NCBI RefSeq assembly: GCF_009905535.1 | Contig: NZ_JAAALA010000016.1 | Span: forward strand, 30,906-94,905 | Direction of reading: 5' to 3' | Length of the DNA stretch: 64,000 nt | Source of the DNA: Caulobacter sp. SLTY | Lineage (GTDB): Bacteria; Pseudomonadota; Alphaproteobacteria; Caulobacterales; Caulobacteraceae | Shown here: positions 36,146-48,851 of the stretch, one piece after another | Layout of the letters: the number at the start of each line of letters is the position of its first letter | Numbering within the stretch: position 1 is the first letter of the stretch | Program-made: the position numbers and the translations under genes | The notes under the pieces: generated by a model | The model's database searches: none | Told to the model about the DNA's origin: nothing | The model's input: only the letters and a program-made list of their open reading frames with translations

Positions 36146-36186
36146 TTTCTAGGTGAAGTTGTCGTAAACCATACCCCAGACAAGGC

Positions 36187-36220
36187 GAAGGGGCGCACCG
36201 GGGGGGTGGTGCGCCCCTTC
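36187..36220 (+). terminator. Intrinsic terminator after rutC
   Basis: GAAGGGGCGCACC (36187-36199) pairs perfectly with GGTGCGCCCCTTC (36208-36220) over 13 bp, followed by TTTTTG. Confidence 0.95.
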
Positions 36221-36303
36221 TTTTTGTCAGGGCGCGGGGGGATGCGCCGAGACGCCTGCCAGATCGGATTGGGGGGGATCCGGCAGGATTCTGTGGTTGA
36301 CCA

Positions 36304-37700
36304 TCAGCCGGGCGATCCGCCGCCCAACGCCTTGTAGAGAGTGGCCAGGTTCCCCGCCTGAGTCAGCTTGATGGAAATCAACGCTTGTTCAGCGCTGTAT
36401 CTTGTTCTCTGGGCATCCAGCAAGACTAAATAGGAGTCTACCCCCTGATCATATCGTGATCTGGACAAAAGTTCCCCGTCGGTAGCGGCGACCAGCAGGC
36501 GAGTAAGGGCCCCCAATCGCCCATCAATCGAGGACTTTACCGCCAGGGCGTCGGAGACCTCACGGAAGGCGACCTGGACTGTTCTGTCATACTCGGCCAC
36601 AGCGATCTGTCGATCAGTCTTGGCGCCCTTCAGGTTCGCATCGCGAGCTCCGCCGTCGAAGATCGGCAGAGAAATGCTGGGCGCGAAACTCCACGTCCCT
36701 GAGTTGCCGCCGAACAGCCCGGAGAGATCCGCGCTGGCGCTGCCCAAATTCCCGGTCAGGTTGATTCTGGGAAAGTAAGCCGCCCTCGCCGCCCCGATGT
36801 TGGCGTTCATGCCGATCAGCCGATGCTCGGCGGCCAGAACGTCGGGCCGCGCGCGCAGCACCTCCGAGGGCAGCCCCGCCGGAAGGTCGGATCGGATGGC
36901 GATGGAGTCGAGACTGGCCGGCATCAGGTCGGTCGAGACCTCCGCCCCCACCAGCAGCCGCAGGGCGTTGCGGTCCTGGGCCACCTGGGCGCCGAAAGCC
37001 CCGACGTCGGCCCGCGCCTGTTCGGTCAGGGTCTCGGCCTGGCGAACCTCCAGCAACGAGGCGGCGCCGGCCTCGTTGCGGCTGCGGGTCAGACGCAGGG
37101 CGTCCTCGCGGGACTTGAGCGTGTCCCGGGCCAGGCTCAGCAGGTCCTGGTCGGCGGCCAGGGTCAGGTAGGCGGTGGCCGTCTCGGCGATCAGGCTGAC
37201 CTGCACCGCCCGCCGGGTCTCGGCGGTGGCCAGGTAGGACTGGAGGGCCGCCTCGTTGAGGCTGCGAACCCGGCCGAACAGGTCGAGCTCGTAGGCGGTG
37301 ACGCCCAGCGACGCGCTATAGCTCTCCGTTTCGATGGCCGAGCCCGTGCCGGACAGATCGCCCGGGGTGCGACCGCGCGATCCGGACACGCCGGCGTCGA
37401 CGGCCGGGACCAGCGCCGAACGCTGGACCCGGTACTGCGACCGGGCCTTCTCGATGTTCAGCACGGCGACCCGCAGGTCCCGGTTCTCTTCCAGGGCCAG
37501 GGCGATGACCGCCTGGAGCTTGGGATCGAGATAGACCTCGCGCCAGTCCAGGGCGGCCGCGCTCTGCCCCGCCTCCGCCGCCGCCAGGCCGTCCGGCCAG
37601 GCGCTGGATACGGCCAGCTGGGGCTGCTCGTAGGGCGGCGCCAGCGTGCAGGCCGACAGGGCGGTGGAGGCCGCCAACACGGCGGCGATCAGCGAACGGC

Positions 37701-37704
<4 letters not shown>
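36304..37704 (-). CDS. RND efflux outer membrane lipoprotein (NodT/OprM family)
   Basis: Outer membrane channel of a tripartite efflux pump. 466 aa; lipoprotein signal [19 protein letters not shown] (Cys19), then the two OEP repeats: [31 protein letters not shown] with [28 protein letters not shown], and [39 protein letters not shown]. Overlaps the pump gene by 4 bp (ATGA) as the last gene of the operon. Confidence 0.93.
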
Positions 37705-40850
<3,146 letters not shown>

Positions 40851-40862
40851 TGTGGGGTGCTC

Positions 40863-42062
40863 CTAGCGCTTGCCGGCGGCCGGCGCGGCCGGGGCCTTAC
40901 CCGCCGGCTGAGCGTTCACCTGGGCGCCGGGACGCACCGACTGCAGCCCCTCGACGATCACCTTGTCGCCGGGTTTCAGGCCGGCGGTGACGACCCAGCG
41001 GTCGCCCTTGGTCTGGTCGGCGGTGACGGGCCGGGGCTGGGCCTTGCCGTCGGGACCGACCACCAGGACGCTGGCGGCGCCCTTGGCGTCGCGCGTCACC
41101 GCGGTCTGGGGCACCAGGATGGCGTCGCCGGCGACACCCTGGGCCAGGCGTGCGCGGACGTACATCCCGGGCAGCAGCTGGCCGCCAGGGTTCGGGAATA
41201 CGGCTCGCAGGGTGACCGACCCGGTGCCCGGATCGACCGTCACATCGGAAAAGGCCAGCTTGCCCTTGATTGGATATTCCGAGCCGTCCTCGAGGATCAG
41301 GGTGACCTCGGCGGTGGCCGCCTCGTCCAGCTGGCCGTTGGCGAACTGGCGACGCAGCTTCATCAGGTCGTTGGTGGACTGGTTGAGGTCGACATAGACC
41401 ATGTCCAGCTTCTGGACCGTGGCCAGCGGCTCGGCCTGGGCGTTGGTGACCAGCGCGCCCGGGGTGACCGTCGACTTGCCGATGCGGCCACTGATCGGGG
41501 CCGGCACGCGGGTGAAGTTCAGGTTGATACGGGCGGCGTCGACCTGGGCCTTCTGGACCGCGACGGTGGCGACTGCCTGCCGGTAGACGGACTGGGCGTC
41601 GTCATTGTCCTGTTTGGAGACCGCGCCGGTCTCCGCCAGCTTGGCGTAGCGGTCGGCCTTCAGCTTCGCCGAATCCCGCGCCGCCTCGGCCTGGGCCATG
41701 CCGGCGCGGGCGCTGTCATAGGCGGCCTGATAGGTGGAAGGGTCGATCTGGTAGAGGGTCTGGCCGGCGCGGACGAGGCCGCCCTCGGTGAAGTAGCGGG
41801 CCTTGATCACTCCGCTGACCTGCGGCCGGACCTCGGCGACCAGGATGGCGCTGGTGCGGCCCGACAGCTCCTGGGTCAGCACCACCGGCTCGGCGGCGGC
41901 GACCATGAAGCCGACATTGGCGGGCGGCATGCCCTGCTGAGCGGCGGCGTTGCCGTCGCCGCAGCCGCTCAAGCCGATGGCGGCCAGCGCCAGGGCGATC
42001 GCCCCGGCCTGGAGGGTCCGGGGACGAATCGGGCCGACGGCCCGCTGGGAGGTCTGACGCAT
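40863..42062 (-). CDS. RND efflux periplasmic adaptor (membrane fusion protein, AcrA-like)
   Basis: Links pump and outer membrane channel. Lipobox LSGC with Cys34; barrel-sandwich (AEVRPQVSGVIKARYFTEGGLVRAGQTLYQIDPSTY), alpha-hairpin with ARAGMAQAEAARDSAKLKADRYAKLAETGAVSKQ, lipoyl return half NFTRVPAPISGRIGKSTVTPGALV. About 399 aa from ATG 42060-42062; a GTG at 42087-42089 is an alternative but lies at the operator. First gene of the efflux operon. Confidence 0.94.
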   Translation of the reverse strand: MRQTSQRAVGPIRPRTLQAGAIALALAAIGLSGCGDGNAAAQQGMPPANVGFMVAAAEPVVLTQELSGRTSAILVAEVRPQVSGVIKARYFTEGGLVRAGQTLYQIDPSTYQAAYDSARAGMAQAEAARDSAKLKADRYAKLAETGAVSKQDNDDAQSVYRQAVATVAVQKAQVDAARINLNFTRVPAPISGRIGKSTVTPGALVTNAQAEPLATVQKLDMVYVDLNQSTNDLMKLRRQFANGQLDEAATAEVTLILEDGSEYPIKGKLAFSDVTVDPGTGSVTLRAVFPNPGGQLLPGMYVRARLAQGVAGDAILVPQTAVTRDAKGAASVLVVGPDGKAQPRPVTADQTKGDRWVVTAGLKPGDKVIVEGLQSVRPGAQVNAQPAGKAPAAPAAGKR

Positions 42063-42095
42063 GGGGAGGAGGCCTTGCACTGAACACACAAAATG

Positions 42096-42117
42096 TGAGA
42101 ATGAACGTTCATTCTCA
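42096..42117. promoter_or_regulatory. Perfect 22-bp palindrome, TetR operator of the efflux divergon
   Basis: TGAGAATGAAC (42096-42106) is followed directly by its exact reverse complement GTTCATTCTCA (42107-42117). Located between the efflux operon and the divergent TetR gene. Direct back-to-back half-sites of this kind are typical TetR/AcrR operators; the core resembles AcrR-family sites containing TGAA-CGTTCA. Binding by the neighbouring regulator is inferred. Confidence 0.82.
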
Positions 42118-42217
42118 GTTCAGGCACACCTAGATATGGACTGACCCGAAGTCAACCGGCCGATTGCGATAATGTCGCAGGAGCGGCCCGGAAAGTTTGG
42201 AGCTACATAGGCGAACG

Positions 42218-42853
42218 ATGATCGACGCCCCGACCCAACGCCCGACCGTGGAGGACCGCCGCCAGCAGATCCGCGACGCCGCGGCCGTCTGCTTCCGCCG
42301 CTCGGGCTTTCACGGCGCCAGCATGGCTGAGATCGCCAAGGAGGCGAACCTCAGCGTCGGCCAGATCTATCGCTACTTCGAGAACAAGGAAGCCATCATC
42401 GAGGCGATCGTCGAGCACGACATCGCCGAGAAGCGGGCCAAGTTCGACGAGTTCTACGCCACCGAGGGCGACTTCTCCCGCTACATGGTCGAGACCTGCA
42501 GCCAGGCGGTCGAACGCTTCTGGGACCCGGCGCGCGCCGCTCTGGAGCTGGAGGTGATGGCCGAGGCGGCCCGCAATCCTAAGGTGGCTGAAATCCTCCG
42601 CCGCAAGGACGAGGCTGAGAAGCAGTTCAAGGGTCCGTTCAGTGAGCGGATCCGGCGCCCCGGCTGGACGCCGGAGGAGGCCGAGCAGCGCGGCGAGCTG
42701 ATCGGCATGATGTTCGACGGTATGGCCATGCACTCGATCCGCTATCCGGATCGGTGCCCGAACGAACTGGCCCAGGCGCTGCGGAAGGTGCTGGCGGCGA
42801 TCCTGGAAGTGCCGGACATCGACGGCCCGACAACAAAAACCCCCGACGCCTGA
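42218..42853 (+). CDS. TetR/AcrR family repressor of the efflux operon
   Basis: 211 aa from ATG 42218 (TTG at 42197 is an alternative start). N-terminal helix-turn-helix RQQIRDAAAVCFRRSGFHGASMAEIAKEANLSVGQIYRYFENKEAII; C-terminal ligand domain. Divergent from the RND operon with a perfect palindrome between them, so it most likely represses the pump and itself, released by a pump substrate. Confidence 0.9.
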   Translation: MIDAPTQRPTVEDRRQQIRDAAAVCFRRSGFHGASMAEIAKEANLSVGQIYRYFENKEAIIEAIVEHDIAEKRAKFDEFYATEGDFSRYMVETCSQAVERFWDPARAALELEVMAEAARNPKVAEILRRKDEAEKQFKGPFSERIRRPGWTPEEAEQRGELIGMMFDGMAMHSIRYPDRCPNELAQALRKVLAAILEVPDIDGPTTKTPDA

Positions 42854-42864
42854 GGCGCCGGGGG
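42840..42864 (-). terminator. Intrinsic terminator of the one-repeat protein gene
   Basis: CCCCCG-A-CGCC (42840-42850) pairs with GGCG-C-CGGGGG (42854-42864); on the minus strand TTTTTGTTG follows. The stem contains the stop codon of the TetR gene, so it also ends that plus-strand gene, though without a T tract there. Confidence 0.75.
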
Positions 42865-42890
42865 CCAAGTTCACTCAAGGATGGTCGGCG

Positions 42891-43250
42891 CTACCAGCGC
42901 GGCCGGTAGTCGGCGTCGTGGCGCTCGTAGCGGATCTGGCTGGCCAGCCGATCGAGGCGACGGTCGAGATCGGCCCGCTCGAAGCGGCTCAGACGGCCGT
43001 CGTAGCGATAGCGGGCCTCGATGCGCTCGATCTCCCACAGCTGGCTATAGAGGTAGCGGGCTTCACGGCGATTGATCGTGCCGCGACGCTCGCCCTGGCT
43101 GATCCGCCAATGCAGCCGTTGCTGCCGCTCATTGACCGAACCGCCGTCATGGTAGCCGCCGCCGTAGGGCTGGGCCGCAGCGGGGGCCACGGTCAGGGCG
43201 GAGGCGCCGAGGGTCGCAGCAGCGGCGACCGCAATCATCAGGGTCTTCAT
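42891..43250 (-). CDS. Secreted protein with one copy of the ~75-residue Arg/Glu-rich module
   Basis: Unknown function. 119 aa; start ATG 43248-43250 preceded by AAGGAG; signal peptide MKTLMIAVAAAATLGASALTVAPAAA; then VNERQQRLHWRISQGERRGTINRREARYLYSQLWEIERIEARYRYDG and LSRFERADLDRRLDRLASQIRYERHD. This matches each of the two modules of the 5447-6016 protein position by position (N-x-RQ, RI-x2-G, R-x-EA-x2-L, IE/LE-x2-Y-R, ER-x-DLDRR, R-I-R-x2-R). The family seems to have spread by duplication. Confidence 0.8.
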   Translation of the reverse strand: MKTLMIAVAAAATLGASALTVAPAAAQPYGGGYHDGGSVNERQQRLHWRISQGERRGTINRREARYLYSQLWEIERIEARYRYDGRLSRFERADLDRRLDRLASQIRYERHDADYRPRW

Positions 43251-43670
43251 CAGGATCACTCCTTGTCAGCCGCGCTGTCACCGCGACAACGCTGAGGGCA
43301 AGGAAACATTTCGTCCCTGAAACGAACCTGAGACGTTTGTTGTCGGCCGTTCATCCAGATGAACCGCCCAGGCGGACATGTCGAACGGCGCGGTGGACCG
43401 CGCTTCGAAGCGTTTCAAACTGAAGGGGGAAGGTGTCGGCTGACCCTGCTTCCGATACGGGGGGCTGGGGGGGCTGTTCAGGATCCGGACCGGTGCCGAT
43501 CAGCCGACACTGATAGTAATGGAGGGACGGTGTGGCCGTGACTTGATCGGAATGGGGCGGTTTCAGGGCCTTTTGCCTGTCGCCCGGCGTGGTCGTCAAA
43601 GCACAGTCGCCGGGTTTCATGCGCCACAGGGTCCGGCGGCGGTTGCCCCGGGCCGCATTCCCGCCGCATA
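43251..43670. other. Gene-free stretch
   Basis: No open frame here has a convincing start, codon use or similarity; the longest (minus strand, to 43680) looks like chance in high-GC DNA. Base composition is less regular than in the flanking genes. The 3' part leads into a candidate small RNA. A possible weak promoter for it is TTGCCC (43643-43648) and CATAGT (43667-43672), 18 bp apart. Confidence 0.55.
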
Positions 43671-43678
43671 GTGTTCTC

Positions 43679-43768
43679 AACGGCGGTCGCCTAGCGGCCG
43701 TCGGGGCACGGGGACCTCCCTGGCGTAGGCCGGGAGGCGGTGAAGGCGGTCCTGGTGGACCGCCTTTT
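43679..43768 (+). ncRNA. Candidate small RNA with its own terminator
   Basis: No protein gene precedes this plus-strand terminator. A strong hairpin CCTCCC-T-GGC (43715-43724)/GCC-GGGAGG (43729-43737) is followed by a perfect 8-bp terminator stem GGCGGTCC (43745-43752)/GGACCGCC (43757-43764) and TTTT. The flanking genes are both on the minus strand, so the terminator has no other obvious user. I do not recognise an RNA family (not SRP RNA, 6S or tmRNA). Confidence 0.42.
43745..43768 (+). terminator. Intrinsic terminator on the plus strand without an upstream protein gene
   Basis: GGCGGTCC (43745-43752) and GGACCGCC (43757-43764) with a TGGT loop, then TTTTC. It points the opposite way to both flanking genes, which is the main support for a small RNA ending here. 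Confidence 0.75.
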
Positions 43769-43786
43769 CTGCATCTGGGCTTCGGC

Positions 43787-43951
43787 TCAGCCGGTTTTCC
43801 GATTGATGTACTTCATCGCCATCGTGCCGACGAAGCCGATCAGGCAGATGAAGAAGGCGACCTTGGCCATCCAGCCGGCCACATCCACGACAAAGCCGAG
43901 GATGCCGGCGACAATCATCACGACGAGAAATAGTCCGGCGAGCTTGAGCAT
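43787..43951 (-). CDS. Small two-helix membrane protein (54 aa, DUF1328-like)
   Basis: Starts ATG at 43949-43951 and reads MLKLAGLFLVVMIVAGILGF, then VVDVAGWMAKVAFFICLIGF and a basic tail YINRKTG. Two membrane helices and the overall pattern resemble the YtjA/DUF1328 small membrane proteins, which are often stress-induced. Lies 48 bp upstream of... the katE stop on the same strand, i.e. it is transcribed toward 43787 after katE. Length is typical for the group. Confidence 0.68.
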   Translation of the reverse strand: MLKLAGLFLVVMIVAGILGFVVDVAGWMAKVAFFICLIGFVGTMAMKYINRKTG

Positions 43952-43998
43952 GTGCGCCTAACGGCGGCCGGACCCATCAGGTTCCGGCCGCCCTGGCA

Positions 43999-46098
43999 TC
44001 AGGCCAGGAGACGAACGCCAGGCTCGCGCGCCCAGTGCCGCTTGCTGGCGGCCGGGACGAAGTCGGCGCCGAGACCGGTAACCCCCTCGTCCGGTTCGAC
44101 CCCTGCCTTATCGAGCAGGGGTTTGGCCGCATCCGAGGCGCCGATCCCTTTCAGGTGGCCGAAGGCGTCCATGACGAACTGCAACGCCGCCGCCTCCTTC
44201 AGCAGCAGGGCGCAGCCGTCTTCCGACAGGACCACGGCAATGGCGTCGACCATCACAGAGGGCGTGCCGGCCAGCTGGCCGTCGGCCGGCAGGAGCGAGC
44301 CGTCGGACAGCTTGGCCCCGCCGATCTTGGGCGCGATGATCATCGGCTTCCCACCGGCCTTGGTCACCGCCTTCACCACACCGTTGACCTCGGCTGCGTC
44401 CGAGCCGTCGGCCACCAGCACCCCGACCTTTCGGCCTTCAAGGGTTTCGAACTCCAAAGCGCCACCGATGATCCGCAATGCCGGCGAGGGATCCATGTCC
44501 AGCACGGGAGCGGCGGTCGGGTTGGCCTTCGGAACAGGCATGTTAAGGCCCTCGGCGACCCGCTTAGCCAGGTCCGGATCGACGTTGACCAGGTTCCCCA
44601 GCATCCGCGTGCGGATCTCGGCGATCTCCACCTTCGACAGCTCGAAAACCAGGGCGGAGGCCAGGTGGGCCTGTTCGGCCGGATCGAGCGAGCGGAAGAA
44701 CAGCCGCGCCTGGCTGTAGTGGTCGGCGAAGCTCTCGGGACGGATGCGCAGCTTCTCGCCCTGCTCGCTGGGCTCGGCCGCCCGGAAGCTGGTGAAGCCT
44801 TCGACCGGGCATTCACGCGGACCGCCGATCTCTCCGAACTGCGCCAGGCTGTTGGGCTCGTAGTTGGCGCGGCCCTTGGGCTGCAGCATCTGCATCTGGC
44901 CGTCGCGCTGGAAGTTCATCACCGGGCACTTGGGGGCGTTGACCGGGATCTGGTGGAAGTTGGCCGTGCCCAGCCGGCTCTTCTGGGTGTCGAGGTAGCT
45001 GAACAACCGACCCTGGAGCAGCGGGTCGTTTGTGAAATCGACGCCGGGGACGATGTTGCCCGGGCAATAGGCCACCTGTTCGGTCTCGGCGAAGAAGTTG
45101 TCCGGCCAGCGGTCCAGAACCATCCGGCCGATCGGACGGACGGGCAGCATCTCCTCCGGGATGATCTTGGTTGGATCGAGGACGTCGAAGGGCAGGCTGT
45201 CGGCGAACTTCTGGTCGAAGGCCTGGATGCCCAGCTCCCATTCGGGGAAGTCGCCGGCCTGGATAGCCTCGAACAGATCACGGCGTTGGAAGTCCGGGTC
45301 GGCGCCGGCGATCTTCACCGCCTCGTCCCAGAGGGTCGATTGCAGGCCCTGCTTGGGCTTCCAGTGAAATTTGACGAAGGTGGACTGGCCCTTGGCGTTG
45401 ACCAGCCGGAAGGTGTGGACGCCGAACCCCTGCATGGTGCGCAGGGTGCGGGGGATGGTGCGGTCGGACATCGCCCACATGATCATGTGGGTGGATTCCG
45501 GCATCAGGCTGATGAAGTCCCAGAAGGTGTCATGGGCGCTGGCCGCCTGCGGGAAGCCGCGGTCGGCCTCCATCTTCACCGAGTGGACGAGGTCCGGGAA
45601 CTTCATCGCGTCCTGGATGAAGAAGACCGGGATGTTGTTGCCGACCAGGTCCCAGTTGCCTTCCTGGGTGTAGAACTTGACCGCGAAGCCGCGCACGTCG
45701 CGCGGGGTGTCGACCGAGCCTGCGCCGCCAGCGACAGTGGAGAAGCGGGTGAAGACCGGGGTCTTTTCACCAGCCCGCTGGAACAGGTCGGCGCGGGTGA
45801 TGTCGGACAGGGAATCGTAGAGTTCAAAGTAGCCGTGGGCGGCCGAGCCGCGGGCATGGACGATCCGCTCGGGGATTCGCTCGTGGTCGAAGTGGAATAT
45901 CTTCTCCCGCAGGACGAAGTCTTCCAGCAACACCGGGCCGCGCTCGCCGCTCTTGAGCTGGTTCTGGTTGTCGGAGATGCGGATGCCCTGGTTCGTCGTC
46001 AGGTGCTCGGCGGTCTCGTGATCGGCGTTCTTGGCGACGTGCTGGTGGGTCTCGCCGCCGTTGCCGCGGTCAGTCTTGAAGTCGGCCTGGTCGGCCAT
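43999..46098 (-). CDS. katE: Catalase HPII, large-subunit clade 2
   Basis: Cytosolic heme catalase, breaks down hydrogen peroxide. 699 aa from ATG 46096-46098 ([19 protein letters not shown]). Core: [19 protein letters not shown] with the catalytic His, [46 protein letters not shown] with the distal Asn, and [23 protein letters not shown] with the proximal Tyr. The C-terminal flavodoxin-like domain ([15 protein letters not shown]..., residues about 545-699) marks the large-subunit type. Confidence 0.95.
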   Translation of the reverse strand: MADQADFKTDRGNGGETHQHVAKNADHETAEHLTTNQGIRISDNQNQLKSGERGPVLLEDFVLREKIFHFDHERIPERIVHARGSAAHGYFELYDSLSDITRADLFQRAGEKTPVFTRFSTVAGGAGSVDTPRDVRGFAVKFYTQEGNWDLVGNNIPVFFIQDAMKFPDLVHSVKMEADRGFPQAASAHDTFWDFISLMPESTHMIMWAMSDRTIPRTLRTMQGFGVHTFRLVNAKGQSTFVKFHWKPKQGLQSTLWDEAVKIAGADPDFQRRDLFEAIQAGDFPEWELGIQAFDQKFADSLPFDVLDPTKIIPEEMLPVRPIGRMVLDRWPDNFFAETEQVAYCPGNIVPGVDFTNDPLLQGRLFSYLDTQKSRLGTANFHQIPVNAPKCPVMNFQRDGQMQMLQPKGRANYEPNSLAQFGEIGGPRECPVEGFTSFRAAEPSEQGEKLRIRPESFADHYSQARLFFRSLDPAEQAHLASALVFELSKVEIAEIRTRMLGNLVNVDPDLAKRVAEGLNMPVPKANPTAAPVLDMDPSPALRIIGGALEFETLEGRKVGVLVADGSDAAEVNGVVKAVTKAGGKPMIIAPKIGGAKLSDGSLLPADGQLAGTPSVMVDAIAVVLSEDGCALLLKEAAALQFVMDAFGHLKGIGASDAAKPLLDKAGVEPDEGVTGLGADFVPAASKRHWAREPGVRLLA

Positions 46099-46157
46099 GG
46101 GCAGCGCTTTCTCTGAGGGAGTGTGCGAACCCAACGGCGGCTGGTCGCGGTTGTTCC

Positions 46158-46955
46158 TCAGAGATTCGCGGTACGCAGGTGATACAGGCCTATGCCAGTG
46201 GCGGTGGCTACGTTCAGGGAGTCGAATCCGGCGGTCATTGGGATACCGACGGTGGTGCAGCGGGCCAGGATGGCGTCGGGCAAACCGGGCCCTTCGGCCC
46301 CGGCGATCAGGGCCGCGCGGGGCGGCGGCGCCAGCCGGGACAGGGGCGATCCCGCCGGGGACAGGGCGATCGGCTGAAGGCCATGGCTTCCCAGCAGGCC
46401 GATCAGATCGTCGGTTTCGCCAAGCCGGGCAAAGGGGATGTTGAGCACCCCGCCGACCGACACCCGGATGGCCTTGCGATACAGCGGATCGCAACATCCC
46501 GCGTCGAGCAGCACGCCGTCGACGCCGAAGGCGGCGGCGTTGCGGAACAGCCCGCCCATGTTGTCGTGGTTGGCGATACCGACCAGGGCGAGGACCAACG
46601 CCTTTGCCGGCAGCCGATCCAGAAGGGTGGCCGCGGTCGGCGGATCGACGCGGCGGCCGAGCGCCAGGATACCCCGGTGCAGGTGAAAGCCGGCGATGGT
46701 GTCGAGCACCGCCTGGTCGGCGAGATAGACCGGCACGGCGGCGGGCAGCTCATCGAGAATGGGCTGGAGCTTGGCCCGGCGTCGCGGATCGATCAGCACC
46801 GACACCGCCTCGAACCCGGCCTGCCGGACCAGCAGCCGCAGCACCACCTCGCCCTCGGCGACGAACAGGCCTTGGCGGCCGACGAGGTCGCGTTCGCGGA
46901 TGTCGCGATAGGGTTCGACGCGTGGGTCGGCGGGATCGTGGATCGGGATCGACAC
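46158..46955 (-). CDS. TrmH/SpoU family RNA 2'-O-methyltransferase
   Basis: SPOUT methyltransferase (265 aa) acting on rRNA or tRNA. N-terminal substrate-binding part (REPYRDI-like [27 protein letters not shown]), then motif 1 [29 protein letters not shown], motif 2 [15 protein letters not shown] and motif 3 [23 protein letters not shown]. The knot motifs are complete. Lies 13 bp behind the nitronate monooxygenase gene on the same strand, so it may belong to the same transcript. Confidence 0.9.
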   Translation of the reverse strand: MSIPIHDPADPRVEPYRDIRERDLVGRQGLFVAEGEVVLRLLVRQAGFEAVSVLIDPRRRAKLQPILDELPAAVPVYLADQAVLDTIAGFHLHRGILALGRRVDPPTAATLLDRLPAKALVLALVGIANHDNMGGLFRNAAAFGVDGVLLDAGCCDPLYRKAIRVSVGGVLNIPFARLGETDDLIGLLGSHGLQPIALSPAGSPLSRLAPPPRAALIAGAEGPGLPDAILARCTTVGIPMTAGFDSLNVATATGIGLYHLRTANL

Positions 46956-46968
46956 GCCCCTCTATAGC

Positions 46969-47913
46969 CTAGGCGGCCCCGTACTTGCGTCCCAACTCTG
47001 CGGTCACCTCGGCGAACTCCCGCATGGTGTCAGCAATGATCTCCGCCACCGGCCGCACGCTATCGATCCGCCCGGCGACCTGGCCCGAGAGCGCGATCGA
47101 GGCTTCCATGTCGCCGCCGAAGTAGAGCTTCAAGGCGTTGGCGAACTCGGCCATCACGCCCCCTTCCGGCGAATCCTTCTCGTAGGCGGCGGTCTTTTCC
47201 GTTCGCAGGGCCCGCAACGCCGGCCCGGGGCCGAAGCGGTTGAGGAAGACGGTGTCGGTCTCCTTGGCCTCTACGATGGCCGTCTTCCAGTTCTCGTGCA
47301 CCGGCGACTCGGCGGCCGAGACCATGCGGGTGCCCATCTGCACCCCTTCGGCCCCAAGCGCGAAGGCGGCGGCCATGGTGGCGCCATCAACGATGCCGCC
47401 CGCCCCGATGACTGGCACCCCGACTTTGGAACAGACCAGCGGCAGCAGGACCATGGTCGAGACGTCGCGCGGGTTCTTGAAGCCGCCGCCCTCCCCGCCC
47501 TCGACGATCAGGCCGTCGACCCCGGCTTCCACAGCCTTCAACGCAGCGCTGAGCGAGGGCACCACGTGGAAGACGGTCAGGCCCGCTTCCTTCAGCTGGC
47601 CGCAATAGCGGGTCGGATCGCCCGCCGAGGTGGAGACGAACTTGACCCCTTGGTCGATGACGAACTTGACGATGTCCGGGTCGCGGACGAAGGCCTGGGC
47701 GACGTTGACCCCGAACGGCTTGTCGGTGAGCCGCCGCATCTTGCCGATCTCCTCGCGAACCTCGTCGAGCTGGCCCGAGGACGTCTCGATGATCCCCATG
47801 GCGCCGGCGTTGGACACGGCCGAGGCCAGCTGGGCGCGGGCGATCCAGCCCATCGGCGCCTGGACGATGGGGTACTGGACCCCAAGCATGTCGGTGATGC
47901 GGTTCTTGATCAT
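46969..47913 (-). CDS. Nitronate monooxygenase / 2-nitropropane dioxygenase family protein
   Basis: FMN-dependent TIM barrel (314 aa). QYPIVQAPMGWIARAQLASAVSNAGAMGIIE opens the barrel; GVDGLIVEGGEGGGF, PVIGAGGIVDGATMAAAFALGAEGVQMGTRMV form the FMN phosphate site. Members oxidise nitronates, or reduce enoyl substrates; the exact reaction here is open. Start ATG overlaps the end of the formylglycine-generating enzyme gene by 4 bp. Confidence 0.9.
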   Translation of the reverse strand: MIKNRITDMLGVQYPIVQAPMGWIARAQLASAVSNAGAMGIIETSSGQLDEVREEIGKMRRLTDKPFGVNVAQAFVRDPDIVKFVIDQGVKFVSTSAGDPTRYCGQLKEAGLTVFHVVPSLSAALKAVEAGVDGLIVEGGEGGGFKNPRDVSTMVLLPLVCSKVGVPVIGAGGIVDGATMAAAFALGAEGVQMGTRMVSAAESPVHENWKTAIVEAKETDTVFLNRFGPGPALRALRTEKTAAYEKDSPEGGVMAEFANALKLYFGGDMEASIALSGQVAGRIDSVRPVAEIIADTMREFAEVTAELGRKYGAA

Positions 47914-48851
47914 GGCGTTCCCTTTTCCCCCGTTGTCGCTCGTTTGACTGTGCGGAAACCAAGGTGGCTTTGTCCGGTGTCCGGCGGGCCCGGCTGTCGC
48001 GCCGCCGGCCGGTAGCGGAGGCAGAAGTTGTCGGCGCAGAGGTAGCTGCCGCCCTTGATCAGCCTCGGCGCGTCCGGCGCCGGGCCGTAGCGGCCGGAGG
48101 TCCATTCCCAGACGTTGCCCGACAGATCGAAGAGGCCGTAGGCGCTGGCCGGGAAGCAGCCGACCGGCGCGGCGCGGGCCTTGTAGCCGTCTTCGCCCGT
48201 GTCGACGGCGGGGAAGACCCCCTGCCAGTAGTTGGCTTTCGGCGTCTTCGAAGCCTCGCCCCATTCATAAGGCGCGCCGTCCAGCCCGGCGCGGGCGGCG
48301 AACTCCCACTCCTCCTCGGTCGGCAGGTCGCGCCCCTTCCAGCGGGCGTAGGCCAGGGCGTCGTCATAGGCGACGTGCACCACCGGGTGACGGCCGAGGC
48401 CTTTCAGGTCGCTGCCCGGACCGGTCGGGTGTTTCCAGCTGGCCCCGTCGACGATCCGCCACCAGTTGGCCGGATTGCCGTCGCCAAGGCCCTCGGCCCC
48501 GACGAACACCAGGGAGGACGGCTTGAGCATGCTCTTGGGCACACCCGGATAGAGGGCCGGATCCGGGTCGCGCTCGGCCAGGGTGACGTAGCCGGTGGCC
48601 TTCACGAAGGCGGCGAATTCGTCGTTGGTCACCTCGGTGCGGTCGATGGCGAAGGGGGCGACGGTAACCTTGCGCGGCGGGCCCTCGTCGCCGTGCATGC
48701 CACCGGCTCCCATCGTGAAGGTCCCGCCGGCCAAGGCGACCTCGCCGGTTGGCTGTGGCGGACAGACCGATTCGGGGACCGCGGCCTGCTTCTTGGACCC
48801 GCAGGCGGCGAGCGCCATCACCAAGGTCAGAAGGGCCAGGCGCCGGATCAT
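47910..48851 (-). CDS. Formylglycine-generating enzyme-type lipoprotein (sulfatase activator)
   Basis: Converts the active-site cysteine of sulfatases to formylglycine. 313 aa; lipoprotein signal with LAAC (Cys17), so it works in the periplasm. FGE-sulfatase domain: VALAGGTFTMGAGGMHGDEGPPRKVTVAPFAIDRTEVTNDEFAAFV, RLPTEEEWEFAARAG-like DLPTEEEWEFAARAGL, YGLFDLSGNVWEWTSG, and the copper-site pair in KGGSYLCADNFCLRYRPAAR: Cys272 and Cys277, the same spacing as Cys336/Cys341 of human FGE, with the terminal GQSHLGFR. A CSPSR sulfatase is encoded 5 kb away in the divergent operon. Confidence 0.88.
   Translation of the reverse strand: MIRRLALLTLVMALAACGSKKQAAVPESVCPPQPTGEVALAGGTFTMGAGGMHGDEGPPRKVTVAPFAIDRTEVTNDEFAAFVKATGYVTLAERDPDPALYPGVPKSMLKPSSLVFVGAEGLGDGNPANWWRIVDGASWKHPTGPGSDLKGLGRHPVVHVAYDDALAYARWKGRDLPTEEEWEFAARAGLDGAPYEWGEASKTPKANYWQGVFPAVDTGEDGYKARAAPVGCFPASAYGLFDLSGNVWEWTSGRYGPAPDAPRLIKGGSYLCADNFCLRYRPAARQPGPPDTGQSHLGFRTVKRATTGEKGTP

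Noticed and set aside
36241..36303. Possible terminator of the efflux operon (CTGCC...GGCAG)
   Set aside because: The stem is short and interrupted and there is no T tract on the minus strand.
43351..43680. 109-aa minus-strand frame in the gap
   Set aside because: No ribosome binding site, irregular codon use and no recognisable features; opposite to the small RNA candidate.
44035..46116. 693-aa plus-strand frame antisense to katE
   Set aside because: Shadow of the catalase gene; no domain or signal.
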